Shown here: one piece after another, positions 1 to 6,437 of the stretch
How positions within the stretch are numbered: position 1 is the first letter of the stretch
Layout of the letters: each line of letters opens with the position of its first letter
NCBI GenBank assembly: GCA_016199905.1
Contig: JACQFU010000153.1
Location: forward strand, 1-8,280
Direction: 5' to 3'
Origin: Candidatus Wallbacteria bacterium
Lineage (GTDB): Bacteria > Muiribacteriota > UBA6191 > JACPRK01
Length of the DNA stretch: 8,280 bases
The notes under the pieces: model-generated
What the model saw: the letters and a program-made list of their open reading frames with translations, nothing else
The model's database searches: none
What the model was told of the DNA's origin: nothing
Translations under genes and position numbers: made by a program

Positions 1-1
1 A

Positions 2-1270
2 GGCATGACGGTCGTCATGGATAAGTACTGGCCCGACCTGGAGTTCGAGCAGTCCATCGAGCCCGGCGGCGCCGGCGACGATCCGGCTGTCGAGTTCAAG
101 CTCTCCGCGATGGGCACCGATGCAGACGGCTTCCTCGCTCTCGGCATCCCCGACAAGGACCGCGTCGAGATGGGGCCGCTCACGGTCCGGCTCGCAGAGG
201 CCGCCGGCGCCATTCCCGCCGAGGCATCCGCCAAGCCCGCGGGCTCCAATGTCCTGGTTCTCTCGGATCCCAACGGGAAGGACACCGCCGAGGTTCCGGC
301 CGAAGATGGCAAGACGGCCGACATCACGCTGGGCGGCAAGAAACTTCAGGTCGTTATCAAACAGAGTTTCGTGAACTTCACGATGGCCGGCAAGGACTTC
401 AGCGATCGCCCCGGCGCTCCCGAGAATCCCGCAGTTGCCTTCATGGTCGATGGACCCGACGGCAAGATGCCCGACATCGCCTTCGCCAACTATCCCGATT
501 TCAGTCTCCAGCACGGCAAGAAGCAGATGCTCTACCGGGCGAAGTACGTCTTCAAAGGCGCCGGCGGCAAGCAGCCCGACAATCGGCTGTCGCTCTTCTG
601 GCTCGACAAGAAGAAGCTCGTCTACTCCCTGCGGGCCGGCGGAAAGGCTGCGGGCACGGGCGACGTGGAGGTCGGCAAGGCCATCGGTTTGATGAATGGC
701 CGCATCCAGTTCACCGTCAAGAAAGTGATGAAGGGGACACGCGTCGCTCAGAAGCCGGTCAATGGCGGCGACGAGGCCCGCAACCCGGCAGTCCACGTGA
801 AGCTCGTGCCCGACAGCGGCGAAGGCGCGGGTGTCTGGCTTCCCTGGGGCGAGAGTCGAGAGCTGGAGGCCGGCGGCAAGAAGTTCACCCTGCTCTACAG
901 GGGCGACCGCTACGAGCTGCCCTTCTCTCTCACGCTCCTGAAGTTCAAGGAAGACAAATACCCGGGCTCGACGCAATCCGCGACCTATGAGAGCAAGGTC
1001 CTCCTCAAGGACGCCGAACAAGGCCGTTCCGACGAGATCGTCATCTCGATGAACGAACCTCTGCTCTACCGCGGATACACGTTCTTCCAGTCGAGCTACA
1101 TCCCGGGGGACACCTACACCACCGTGCTTTCGGTCTCGCGAGACCCGGGCAAGTGGCCCACTTACATCGGATACATCTTCATGACTCTTGGCATGCTCCT
1201 GATGTTCTACGCGAAACCCTATCTGGCTCGCTGGGACCAGGCACGATTGAAGAAAGAGAGGGCGCAATGA
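2..1270 (+). CDS. resB: ResB/Ccs1-like cytochrome c biogenesis protein, 5'-truncated by window edge
   Basis: This is the C-terminal part of a ResB (Ccs1/CcsB) family protein. With ResC/CcsA it forms the System II complex that exports haem and attaches it to apocytochrome c outside the membrane. The family signature is near the end: NEPLLYRGYTFFQSSY (about residues 350-365, counting from the ATG at position 5), then SVSRDPG, one membrane helix (about 385-403) and a basic cytoplasmic tail. ResB normally starts with several membrane helices, which are absent here. The frame is open to the window edge, so the ATG at 5 is probably internal. The extracytoplasmic part looks internally repetitive: a (D/N)PAV motif recurs near residues 27, 142 and 261, each time in a similar setting. 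The stop overlaps the next start by 4 bp (ATGA), so translation is probably coupled to resC. The family call is firm; the true start lies outside the window. Confidence 0.9.
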   Translation, partial: GMTVVMDKYWPDLEFEQSIEPGGAGDDPAVEFKLSAMGTDADGFLALGIPDKDRVEMGPLTVRLAEAAGAIPAEASAKPAGSNVLVLSDPNGKDTAEVPAEDGKTADITLGGKKLQVVIKQSFVNFTMAGKDFSDRPGAPENPAVAFMVDGPDGKMPDIAFANYPDFSLQHGKKQMLYRAKYVFKGAGGKQPDNRLSLFWLDKKKLVYSLRAGGKAAGTGDVEVGKAIGLMNGRIQFTVKKVMKGTRVAQKPVNGGDEARNPAVHVKLVPDSGEGAGVWLPWGESRELEAGGKKFTLLYRGDRYELPFSLTLLKFKEDKYPGSTQSATYESKVLLKDAEQGRSDEIVISMNEPLLYRGYTFFQSSYIPGDTYTTVLSVSRDPGKWPTYIGYIFMTLGMLLMFYAKPYLARWDQARLKKERAQ

Positions 1271-2898
1271 ACCTCAGAACCTGCTGGCTCCCCGTCCTGC
1301 TCGCCCTTTCCCTGATTCCAGGGGCGGCGGCGGCTGCTCCCGAGGGTACCGACATTGCCGCCATCGCGCGGGTGCCGATGCTCGACAACGGCCGCATCAA
1401 GCCGTTCGACACGTACGCTCGCGAGTCGATTCGCTTCCTGACCGGCTCCGAGGTTTTCCAGGGACGCGATCCGGTCGCCCTGATTCTCGACTTCGCCTTC
1501 GATTTCAAGAAGTGGTCCGACGTGCCGGTGATCTCCATCGACTTCCTCCCGCTCAAGGAGAAGCTGGGCGTCAAGCGCGAGGTCAAGTTCCTCGCCGCCT
1601 CCGAGCTGGCCAACAACAAGGCCTACAACGACCTGCTCGAGCAGGTCCGCAAGAGCGGCAAGGAGCCGGACAAGCTTCCGCGTCTCGAGAAGGAGGCCGT
1701 CGTCCTGTATCACCGCCTCTCCATCCTGGAAAACCAGGTGGACGGCCAGGGCTGGAAGCTGGTTCCTCACGAAACCGATCCGGGAGCTGCGTGGGCGGCC
1801 CTCAGCGAGACCAAGGACGAGGCCCTCAAGGCGGCCATCTCCGCCATGTCGGCAGCGTTCGTCAAGAGCGACGCTGCGGCGTTCAATAAAGCCGCCGGCG
1901 AGCTGGCCTCTCGGCTCAAGACCGTCTCGAAGCTGCCTTACCCCGAGGCCAAGACCATCGACCGCGAGGTCTGGTACCACAAGTTCCGGCCCTTCGAGAA
2001 GGCCAGCATCCTGTATGGCCTCGCCTTCCTGGCGTTCCTCGCCTGCAACACCGTGCCGCCTCGCCGGATGTACAAGCTGGCCGTAGCGCTGGCCCTGTCG
2101 GGCTTCGCAGTCCACGCTTACGGCATCGGGCTGCGCGTGCTCATCAGCGGCCGTCCGCCTGTCAGCAATGTCTACGAGACGATGCTCTGGGTGCCTTTCG
2201 GCATCAACATGTTCGCGCTCATCTTCGAGCTGGTCCACCGGGCACGCTTCTTCGGACTCTCGGCGACGTTGCTGGGAGCGGGCATCCTGACGCTCTCCGA
2301 CTTCGTCAGCCTCGATCCCTACGTGTCGCCGCTGGTGCCCGTGCTGCGCTCCAACTACTGGCTCATCATCCACGTGCTGACGATCACGCTGGGCTACGCG
2401 GCAGCCACGCTCTGCCTGGGCTTGGCTCACCTCTGGCTGGCGGTCTTCGTCATCAACAAGGGCTCGGCGCCCTCGCTCAAGAACATCGAGAAGTACCTCT
2501 ATCACGCCATCCAGGTCACGGTGCTCTTCATCGGCACCGGCACGATTCTGGGCGGCGTCTGGGCCAACCAATCCTGGGGCCGCTACTGGGGATGGGACCC
2601 CAAGGAGACCTGGGCGCTCATCAGCTTGCTGGGCTACCTGGCCATCGTCCACGCGCGCATTGTGAATGCGATCGGCGGATTCGGCACCACAGTCGCCGCG
2701 ATCCTCGCCTGGCAGAACGTGTTGTTCTGCTGGTACGGCGTGAACTACTTCCTGGTCGGCCTGCACAGCTATGCCGGCGGCGACCAGGCCGGCTACATCC
2801 CGTGGCAGGTCTGGGTCTGGGCCGCCTTCGAGGCCGCCATCCTCTTCGTTGGCTGGACCAGTTACAAGGCCTTCAAGAAGAAGCAGGCGGAGGAGTAA
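1267..2898 (+). CDS. resC: ResC/CcsA-like haem exporter/cytochrome c synthase subunit with N-terminal extracytoplasmic domain
   Basis: A 543-residue CcsA/ResC-family protein that carries haem across the membrane and, with ResB, attaches it to c-type cytochromes. The haem-binding WWD motif is clear: WGRYWGWDPKETWAL around residues 437-451. The flanking P-His ligands are likely H369 (in LIIHVLTITLGYAA) and H500 (in VGLHSYAGG). GRPPVSNVYETMLW (295-308) is another family motif. About eight or nine membrane helices fill residues 245-535. Before them come a signal-like segment (1-24) and a ~215-residue domain starting with GRIKPFDTYARE, which classical CcsA lacks but larger variants have. The ATG at 1267 is chosen because it overlaps the resB stop, has GAGAGG 5 nt upstream inside resB, and gives a proper signal sequence. 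An in-frame ATG at 1153 would add 38 residues that merely overlap resB. The gene converges on moaE with 46 bp between stops. Confidence 0.95.
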   Translation: MNLRTCWLPVLLALSLIPGAAAAAPEGTDIAAIARVPMLDNGRIKPFDTYARESIRFLTGSEVFQGRDPVALILDFAFDFKKWSDVPVISIDFLPLKEKLGVKREVKFLAASELANNKAYNDLLEQVRKSGKEPDKLPRLEKEAVVLYHRLSILENQVDGQGWKLVPHETDPGAAWAALSETKDEALKAAISAMSAAFVKSDAAAFNKAAGELASRLKTVSKLPYPEAKTIDREVWYHKFRPFEKASILYGLAFLAFLACNTVPPRRMYKLAVALALSGFAVHAYGIGLRVLISGRPPVSNVYETMLWVPFGINMFALIFELVHRARFFGLSATLLGAGILTLSDFVSLDPYVSPLVPVLRSNYWLIIHVLTITLGYAAATLCLGLAHLWLAVFVINKGSAPSLKNIEKYLYHAIQVTVLFIGTGTILGGVWANQSWGRYWGWDPKETWALISLLGYLAIVHARIVNAIGGFGTTVAAILAWQNVLFCWYGVNYFLVGLHSYAGGDQAGYIPWQVWVWAAFEAAILFVGWTSYKAFKKKQAEE

Positions 2899-2907
2899 GG
2901 CCTCACC

Positions 2908-2927
2908 CGGGCAAGCGGACTTGCCTG
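2908..2927. terminator. Hairpin between convergent resC and moaE, possible weak bidirectional terminator
   Basis: The 46-bp gap between the two stop codons contains a perfect 6-bp stem, GGCAAG-CGGA-CTTGCC. One G-T and one C-G pair extend it to 8 bp with a 4-nt loop. Neither strand has a T-run after the stem, only a short A-run on the plus strand, so this is not a canonical intrinsic terminator. Its position between convergent genes is the main support. Confidence 0.3.
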
Positions 2928-2944
2928 AAAAGTGCTTCGAACCC

Positions 2945-3391
2945 TCAGCCTCTCGTCTCGCCACCGCACCGCGCGTCCACCCACTCCTCGGTGCCGTCGG
3001 CGAGGACTTCCTTCTTCCAGATCGGCACGTCCTGCTTGATGCGGTCGATGCCGTGACGGCACGCGCGGAATGCCTCGTCTCGGTGAGCGCTGGCGACGGC
3101 TACCAGCACGCTCACTTCGCCGACCTGCAGGTGGCCGACACGGTGCAAGATCGCGATCCGGCTTACTGGAAACTTCGCTAGCGTCTCCTCGGCAATGGAA
3201 CCCATCACGGGCAAGGCCATCTCCGCGTACGCCTGGTAATGGATCGAGCGGACCTCGTGCCCTTCGTGGTGGTCGCGGACCCGGCCCAGGAAGAGCGTGA
3301 CCGCGCCGGACGAAGGGTCCTCCAGCCCGGCCATCACGTCCTCGATGCGGATGGGCGTCGAAACCAGCTCGACCCGGATGCGCTCTTCCAC
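2945..3391 (-). CDS. moaE: Molybdopterin synthase catalytic (large) subunit MoaE
   Basis: MoaE, 148 residues, the large subunit of molybdopterin synthase. It converts cyclic pyranopterin monophosphate to molybdopterin using sulphur carried on the thiocarboxylated C-terminus of MoaD, in the cytoplasm. Family features seen are GAVTLFLGRVRDHHEG (29-44, with R39), the YQAYAEMA segment (52-59), SAHR (H103, R104), K119 in DRIKQDVPIWKKE and K126. These match the residues known to matter in E. coli MoaE, at nearly the same numbers. The GTG start at 3391 is preferred. It has GGAGG 9 nt upstream, whereas an in-frame TTG at 3400 directly abuts that GGAGG with no spacing and would add three residues. The Shine-Dalgarno lies in the last codons of moaD. 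Length is close to the family's usual ~150 residues. Nothing essential is missing. Confidence 0.95.
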   Translation of the reverse strand: MEERIRVELVSTPIRIEDVMAGLEDPSSGAVTLFLGRVRDHHEGHEVRSIHYQAYAEMALPVMGSIAEETLAKFPVSRIAILHRVGHLQVGEVSVLVAVASAHRDEAFRACRHGIDRIKQDVPIWKKEVLADGTEEWVDARCGGETRG

Positions 3392-3396
3392 GCGGC

Positions 3397-3645
3397 TCAA
3401 CCTCCGCTCACGGGCGGGATCAAGGCCACCTCGTCCTCCGGTGCCACGACCTCCGTGTCCGAAGCGAATCGGTGATTCACCGCGACGCGGCAGGTCGACA
3501 GGTGGCGCGCATGGTCCGGGTACTGCACCGCAAGCCGCTGGAGGAGCGCCCGGGCCGTCGTGCCGGGCGCCAAGTCGAGAGCGACGAACTCCGCCCCGAA
3601 GCGGTCGCGCAGCACGGCGAAGAGCCTGATCCGGATCGAGGACAT
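3397..3645 (-). CDS. moaD: Molybdopterin synthase sulphur-carrier (small) subunit MoaD
   Basis: MoaD, 82 residues, a ubiquitin-fold sulphur carrier. Its C-terminal glycine is adenylated by MoeB and thiocarboxylated, and it then donates sulphur in the MoaE active site. The sequence shows the family N-terminus IRIRLFAVLRD (residues 4-14), an acidic DEVALIPPVSGG C-terminus and the essential terminal Gly-Gly. Length is normal for the family. The ATG at 3645 is the only start that keeps the first beta strand intact, yet no purine-rich Shine-Dalgarno precedes it; the bases just upstream are pyrimidine-rich (CCTCTTCCCG). Translation may therefore depend on read-through from the kinase gene 45 bp upstream or on a leaderless transcript. 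The moaE reading frame begins just after the stop, with its ribosome-binding site inside moaD. MoeB is not in the window. Confidence 0.92.
   Translation of the reverse strand: MSSIRIRLFAVLRDRFGAEFVALDLAPGTTARALLQRLAVQYPDHARHLSTCRVAVNHRFASDTEVVAPEDEVALIPPVSGG
3401..3405 (-). promoter_or_regulatory. Ribosome-binding site for moaE inside the moaD Gly-Gly codons
   Basis: On the minus strand GGAGG lies 9 nt before the GTG at 3391. The same bases belong to the GGA GGT codons of MoaD's terminal Gly-Gly, followed by TGA. The site favours the GTG start over the TTG at 3400, which has zero spacing. Confidence 0.6.
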
Positions 3646-3690
3646 CGGGAAGAGGATACTACAGGACTTCGCTGCAGGCGTCGCTGCCGC

Positions 3691-5037
3691 TCAGCGCGAG
3701 GGCTTCGTGAGAAACAACTGGTCCGAAGTCGCCCACCGTTTGCCGGCCGGCGTTTCGAGGACGATCTTGTAGCGATACTCCGATCCCGCCTGCAACCCCT
3801 CGACCGACACGGCGTGCTCCGGCGAGGGTTCGCCATCGGCCTCCGTCTCCAGCTCGCGCCCATCGGGCCCCTTGTAGATCAGGCGCGCGATCGCCGGCTC
3901 GGGTGTTCGAAGCCGGATCGTGGCCGCCGTAGCCGTCGTGCTCACGAAGAGCCTATCGAGCCGGCCCTGAGCAAGTGCGTCCTCACTCCGGGGCTGTCCA
4001 TCCAGCGCATGGGGAGCGGGCGACAGCCGCGCCCGCCAGCTCCAGGCCGCACCGGCGGCTACGACCGCCAAGGCCAGGCCGATGGCGATTCCGGTCCAGC
4101 GTCCGGCAGCCGTTGCAGGCGCGGGCGCCGCCGAAGGGCGATGGGCTTCGCTCGGCGCGCGGGCCTTGCTGGCCGGTATGACCGGCTTGCCGCCCGCGAA
4201 GGCCGAGTCCAGATCGGCGACCAAGTCGCCCATGCCCTGATATCTCCGTGTCGGGTCCGCCTCCAGGCAATGCAGTAGCAGACGGTCGACGCCGGGCGGG
4301 ATCGTGGGATTGATGGAGCTCGCCGGAGGCAGCGGCTCGTGGGCGCGGCGCCGGATCATCTCGATCGGAGGCAGATCGGCGAGAGGCAGCTTGCCGGCCA
4401 GTAGCTCGTATCCCAGCAGCCCGAAGGCGTAGATATCCGTGCGGAAGTCGGCGGTCCCCGTCTCCAGCTGTTCGGGCGCCGCATAGGATGGAGTGCCGAC
4501 AAAGTCGCCGGTCGCCGTCAGCTTCGTGATGTCTTCGCGCATCAGCCGGGCCACGCCAAAGTCGATCAACGTCGCGTGGAATTCGGCGTCTACGAGGATG
4601 TTGGAGGGTTTCAGGTCCCGGTGGACGACCTTTCGTTCGTGGGCGAAAGCAAGTGCCGATGCGACGTCCCACAGAGTCTGCCTGGCTTCCGAGAGCTGGA
4701 CGATGGAGGAACTGGCGTCGAATCGCTCTCGCAGGACGCGGTCCAGCGGCCGCCGCTCCAGACGTTCCATCGCGTACCAAGGCCGCCCGCCGGCGGAGCC
4801 CGCGTCCAGGACTCGCACGATGCAGGGGTGCACCAGACCTCGCAATGCAATCACCTCTCTGGCGAACCTCTTCTGGTGCTGAATGGACGTGACTTCCGTG
4901 AGCACTTTGAGCACCGCTTGCCGGCCGTCGCGTTGGTCCTTTGCCAGGTACACCTGCGCCGTCGCGCCCCGCCCCAGCTCTTCCAGGATGATGTACGGGC
5001 CGATCTGCGGGAACGGCCTGCCGGATTCCGTGTTCAC
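3691..5037 (-). CDS. Membrane-anchored Hanks-type Ser/Thr protein kinase with C-terminal FN3-like extracytoplasmic domain
   Basis: A 448-residue bacterial Ser/Thr kinase that looks catalytically intact. Seen in order are the glycine loop LGRGATAQVYLAKD (21-34), catalytic lysine K44 in AVLKVL, alpha-C glutamate E61, HRDLKPSN (139-146, base D141), DFG (159-161), an activation segment with several Thr (T171, T174, T176, T182), APE (187-189), and the alpha-F Asp D201 in RTDIYAFG. Then come an Ala/Pro-rich linker (about 282-312), one membrane helix (314-334) and a C-terminal domain (about 360-445). That domain has alternating beta strands and an LQAGSEYRYKIVLETPAG segment typical of fibronectin type III or purple-acid-phosphatase N-terminal folds. 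The kinase domain would be cytoplasmic and the FN3-like part outside, a sensor layout. The GTG start is supported by TGAGG 8 nt upstream, which overlaps the stop codon of the upstream pseudokinase gene. Substrates and ligand are unknown. Confidence 0.93.
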   Translation of the reverse strand: MNTESGRPFPQIGPYIILEELGRGATAQVYLAKDQRDGRQAVLKVLTEVTSIQHQKRFAREVIALRGLVHPCIVRVLDAGSAGGRPWYAMERLERRPLDRVLRERFDASSSIVQLSEARQTLWDVASALAFAHERKVVHRDLKPSNILVDAEFHATLIDFGVARLMREDITKLTATGDFVGTPSYAAPEQLETGTADFRTDIYAFGLLGYELLAGKLPLADLPPIEMIRRRAHEPLPPASSINPTIPPGVDRLLLHCLEADPTRRYQGMGDLVADLDSAFAGGKPVIPASKARAPSEAHRPSAAPAPATAAGRWTGIAIGLALAVVAAGAAWSWRARLSPAPHALDGQPRSEDALAQGRLDRLFVSTTATAATIRLRTPEPAIARLIYKGPDGRELETEADGEPSPEHAVSVEGLQAGSEYRYKIVLETPAGKRWATSDQLFLTKPSR

Positions 5038-5045
5038 CTGTTCGG

Positions 5046-5050
5046 CCTCA
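5046..5050 (-). promoter_or_regulatory. Kinase ribosome-binding site overlapping the pseudokinase stop codon
   Basis: TGAGG on the minus strand lies 8 nt before the kinase GTG, and its first three bases are the pseudokinase TGA stop. A ribosome ending on the pseudokinase covers the kinase start region, so the two proteins are probably made by coupled translation. Confidence 0.5.
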
Positions 5051-6403
5051 CGGGCCGCGTCCCGCCGGCATGGCCCCGGAAGCGATCACCCGGTCGAGCG
5101 CCTTGCACGCCGCGGCGGGTTCCCGAAAGTACTGAAATCGCAATGCCAGGAGCTTGGCCACCGGGTCTTCGGCGGCCGCTCGGGGCTGCCGGGGCAACTC
5201 GCTCAGGTAGCGATGCGCGACATTCCAGCGCCGGAGGAAGTTCTCGCTGCTCGTCGGCGCCGACTCCGCTTCCTGCGCCAGACGCGCAAAGTCTTCCTGG
5301 GTGGGAGCAGCCGCCCGTGCCGCGCCCGGCTGCGGGGATTGTCGAGGCTGGACGGTCGTTGGCGCGGCCTCCGGCGCCTTCCGCGGACCCACCAAGCCGT
5401 ATCCGATCACCGCGAGCGCAATCACACCTCCAAGGATTCCAGGACGGATGCTCCGGCGCACCGCAGAGGTCGTGTCCGGTTCGCCGCCGGCTGCCGTGCG
5501 TCGGGTACCCTTTGGCCTGGGAGGAGGAGGCGTCGCCGCGCGCATTCCGGAGGCCAGGCTCGAGTCGACTGCCTCGCGAACGCGGAGGCCCTCACGAGCT
5601 TTGCTCAGCAGCTCGAGCATCTCCGCCGCCGTGGCGGGTCTCTTCTCCGGAGCGAACGACAGCGCGCGCGCGAGCACGGCGTCGAGTGCCGCTGGCAGCT
5701 CGGGCCGCTGCGCGCTTGCGGGCAGAAGCGGCGGCTCTTCCTTGGAACGGATTCCGGCAGTCAGCTCAGGCCGCGGATCGTGGCCCGTGAAGCTCTGGTA
5801 CAGCACCGCGCCGAACAGGAAGAGGTCCGATCGAGCGTCCAGATCGGCCAGGGCCCTTCCCTCGGGCAACCCGGGCAGCCCCTCGAACTGTCCGACGCCC
5901 GCCTCCGTCATCGACGGTCCGCCCAGCTTCTTGAGCAGCGAATAGTCGCCCAGATAGAAGTGGTCGGTCTCCAGGTTGAGGAAGATGGCGTCGGGGTCCA
6001 GCCGTCTCATCAAGAGCCGATGCTGGTGCAGATGGACCAGGCCGTCGGCGATCTCCAGCGCCATCTTGAAGGCTCGAGAAGAGGGTAGGGCGCCGCCCTC
6101 GTCGGCAAGCAGCGCGGCAAGCGAGCGAGCGCGCCTGAGGTCCGTCACATAGAACACGCGGCCGCCCGTGACGCCGACGTCGAGGACCTTGATGACCGCC
6201 GGGTGCTCCAGGGTCGCCAGGGCTCGACACTCCTCCCGGAATCGCAGGTGCGCGTTCCCCCCCTCGGCGATGGGAGCGGCGAGGACCCGGATCTCCACTT
6301 CTCGTCCAAGATTCTCCTGGACGGCGGAGAACCGTCTCAGCTCCGATCGGAGCGCCGGCAACTCCGCGCGGAGCGCGTACCCCGAGAAGCTGTCTTCGCC
6401 CAT
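5048..6403 (-). CDS. Membrane-anchored pseudokinase (degenerate Hanks-type kinase fold)
   Basis: A 451-residue protein with the kinase fold but no catalytic machinery. Aligned by eye to the adjacent kinase, the glycine loop is gone (ELPALRSELRRF, 14-25), the ATP lysine is R39 (VEIRVL), HRD is M-R-R (132-134), the metal-binding Asn is A139, and DFG is D-Y-S (153-155). Fold-supporting residues remain: alpha-C E58 in the RFREECRALATLEHP stretch, D193 in ARSDLFLFG, and R255 in EKRPATAAEML. After the kinase-like domain (about 10-270) come a Pro/Arg-rich linker, one membrane helix (about 321-338), an Ala/Pro/Gln linker and a helical C-terminal region (about 367-446) that I do not recognise. It probably binds or regulates the kinase encoded 10 bp downstream rather than phosphorylating. 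The ATG at 6403 has no good Shine-Dalgarno; the upstream gene ends 34 bp away, so coupling is possible. Confidence 0.85.
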   Translation of the reverse strand: MGEDSFSGYALRAELPALRSELRRFSAVQENLGREVEIRVLAAPIAEGGNAHLRFREECRALATLEHPAVIKVLDVGVTGGRVFYVTDLRRARSLAALLADEGGALPSSRAFKMALEIADGLVHLHQHRLLMRRLDPDAIFLNLETDHFYLGDYSLLKKLGGPSMTEAGVGQFEGLPGLPEGRALADLDARSDLFLFGAVLYQSFTGHDPRPELTAGIRSKEEPPLLPASAQRPELPAALDAVLARALSFAPEKRPATAAEMLELLSKAREGLRVREAVDSSLASGMRAATPPPPRPKGTRRTAAGGEPDTTSAVRRSIRPGILGGVIALAVIGYGLVGPRKAPEAAPTTVQPRQSPQPGAARAAAPTQEDFARLAQEAESAPTSSENFLRRWNVAHRYLSELPRQPRAAAEDPVAKLLALRFQYFREPAAACKALDRVIASGAMPAGRGP

Positions 6404-6437
6404 CGCCGCACACCAGCCTGCGAGAAGTTCGCTCGTC

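Noticed and set aside
1153..1266. Upstream ATG at 1153 as the resC start
   Set aside because: It would overlap resB by more than 100 bp and bury the signal sequence behind 38 His/Arg-rich residues. The ATG at 1267 has stop-start overlap and a purine-rich site.
1219..2964. Long minus-strand open frame (581 codons) opposite resC
   Set aside because: It is exactly antisense to a well-supported ResC gene. Its translation is low-complexity, rich in Arg, Glu, Asp and Gly, with no family motif, as expected in high-GC DNA.
4576..6088. Plus-strand open frames across the kinase and pseudokinase genes
   Set aside because: Their translations are rich in Arg, Pro, Ser and Ala without recognisable domains, and they oppose two genes with clear kinase-fold signatures.
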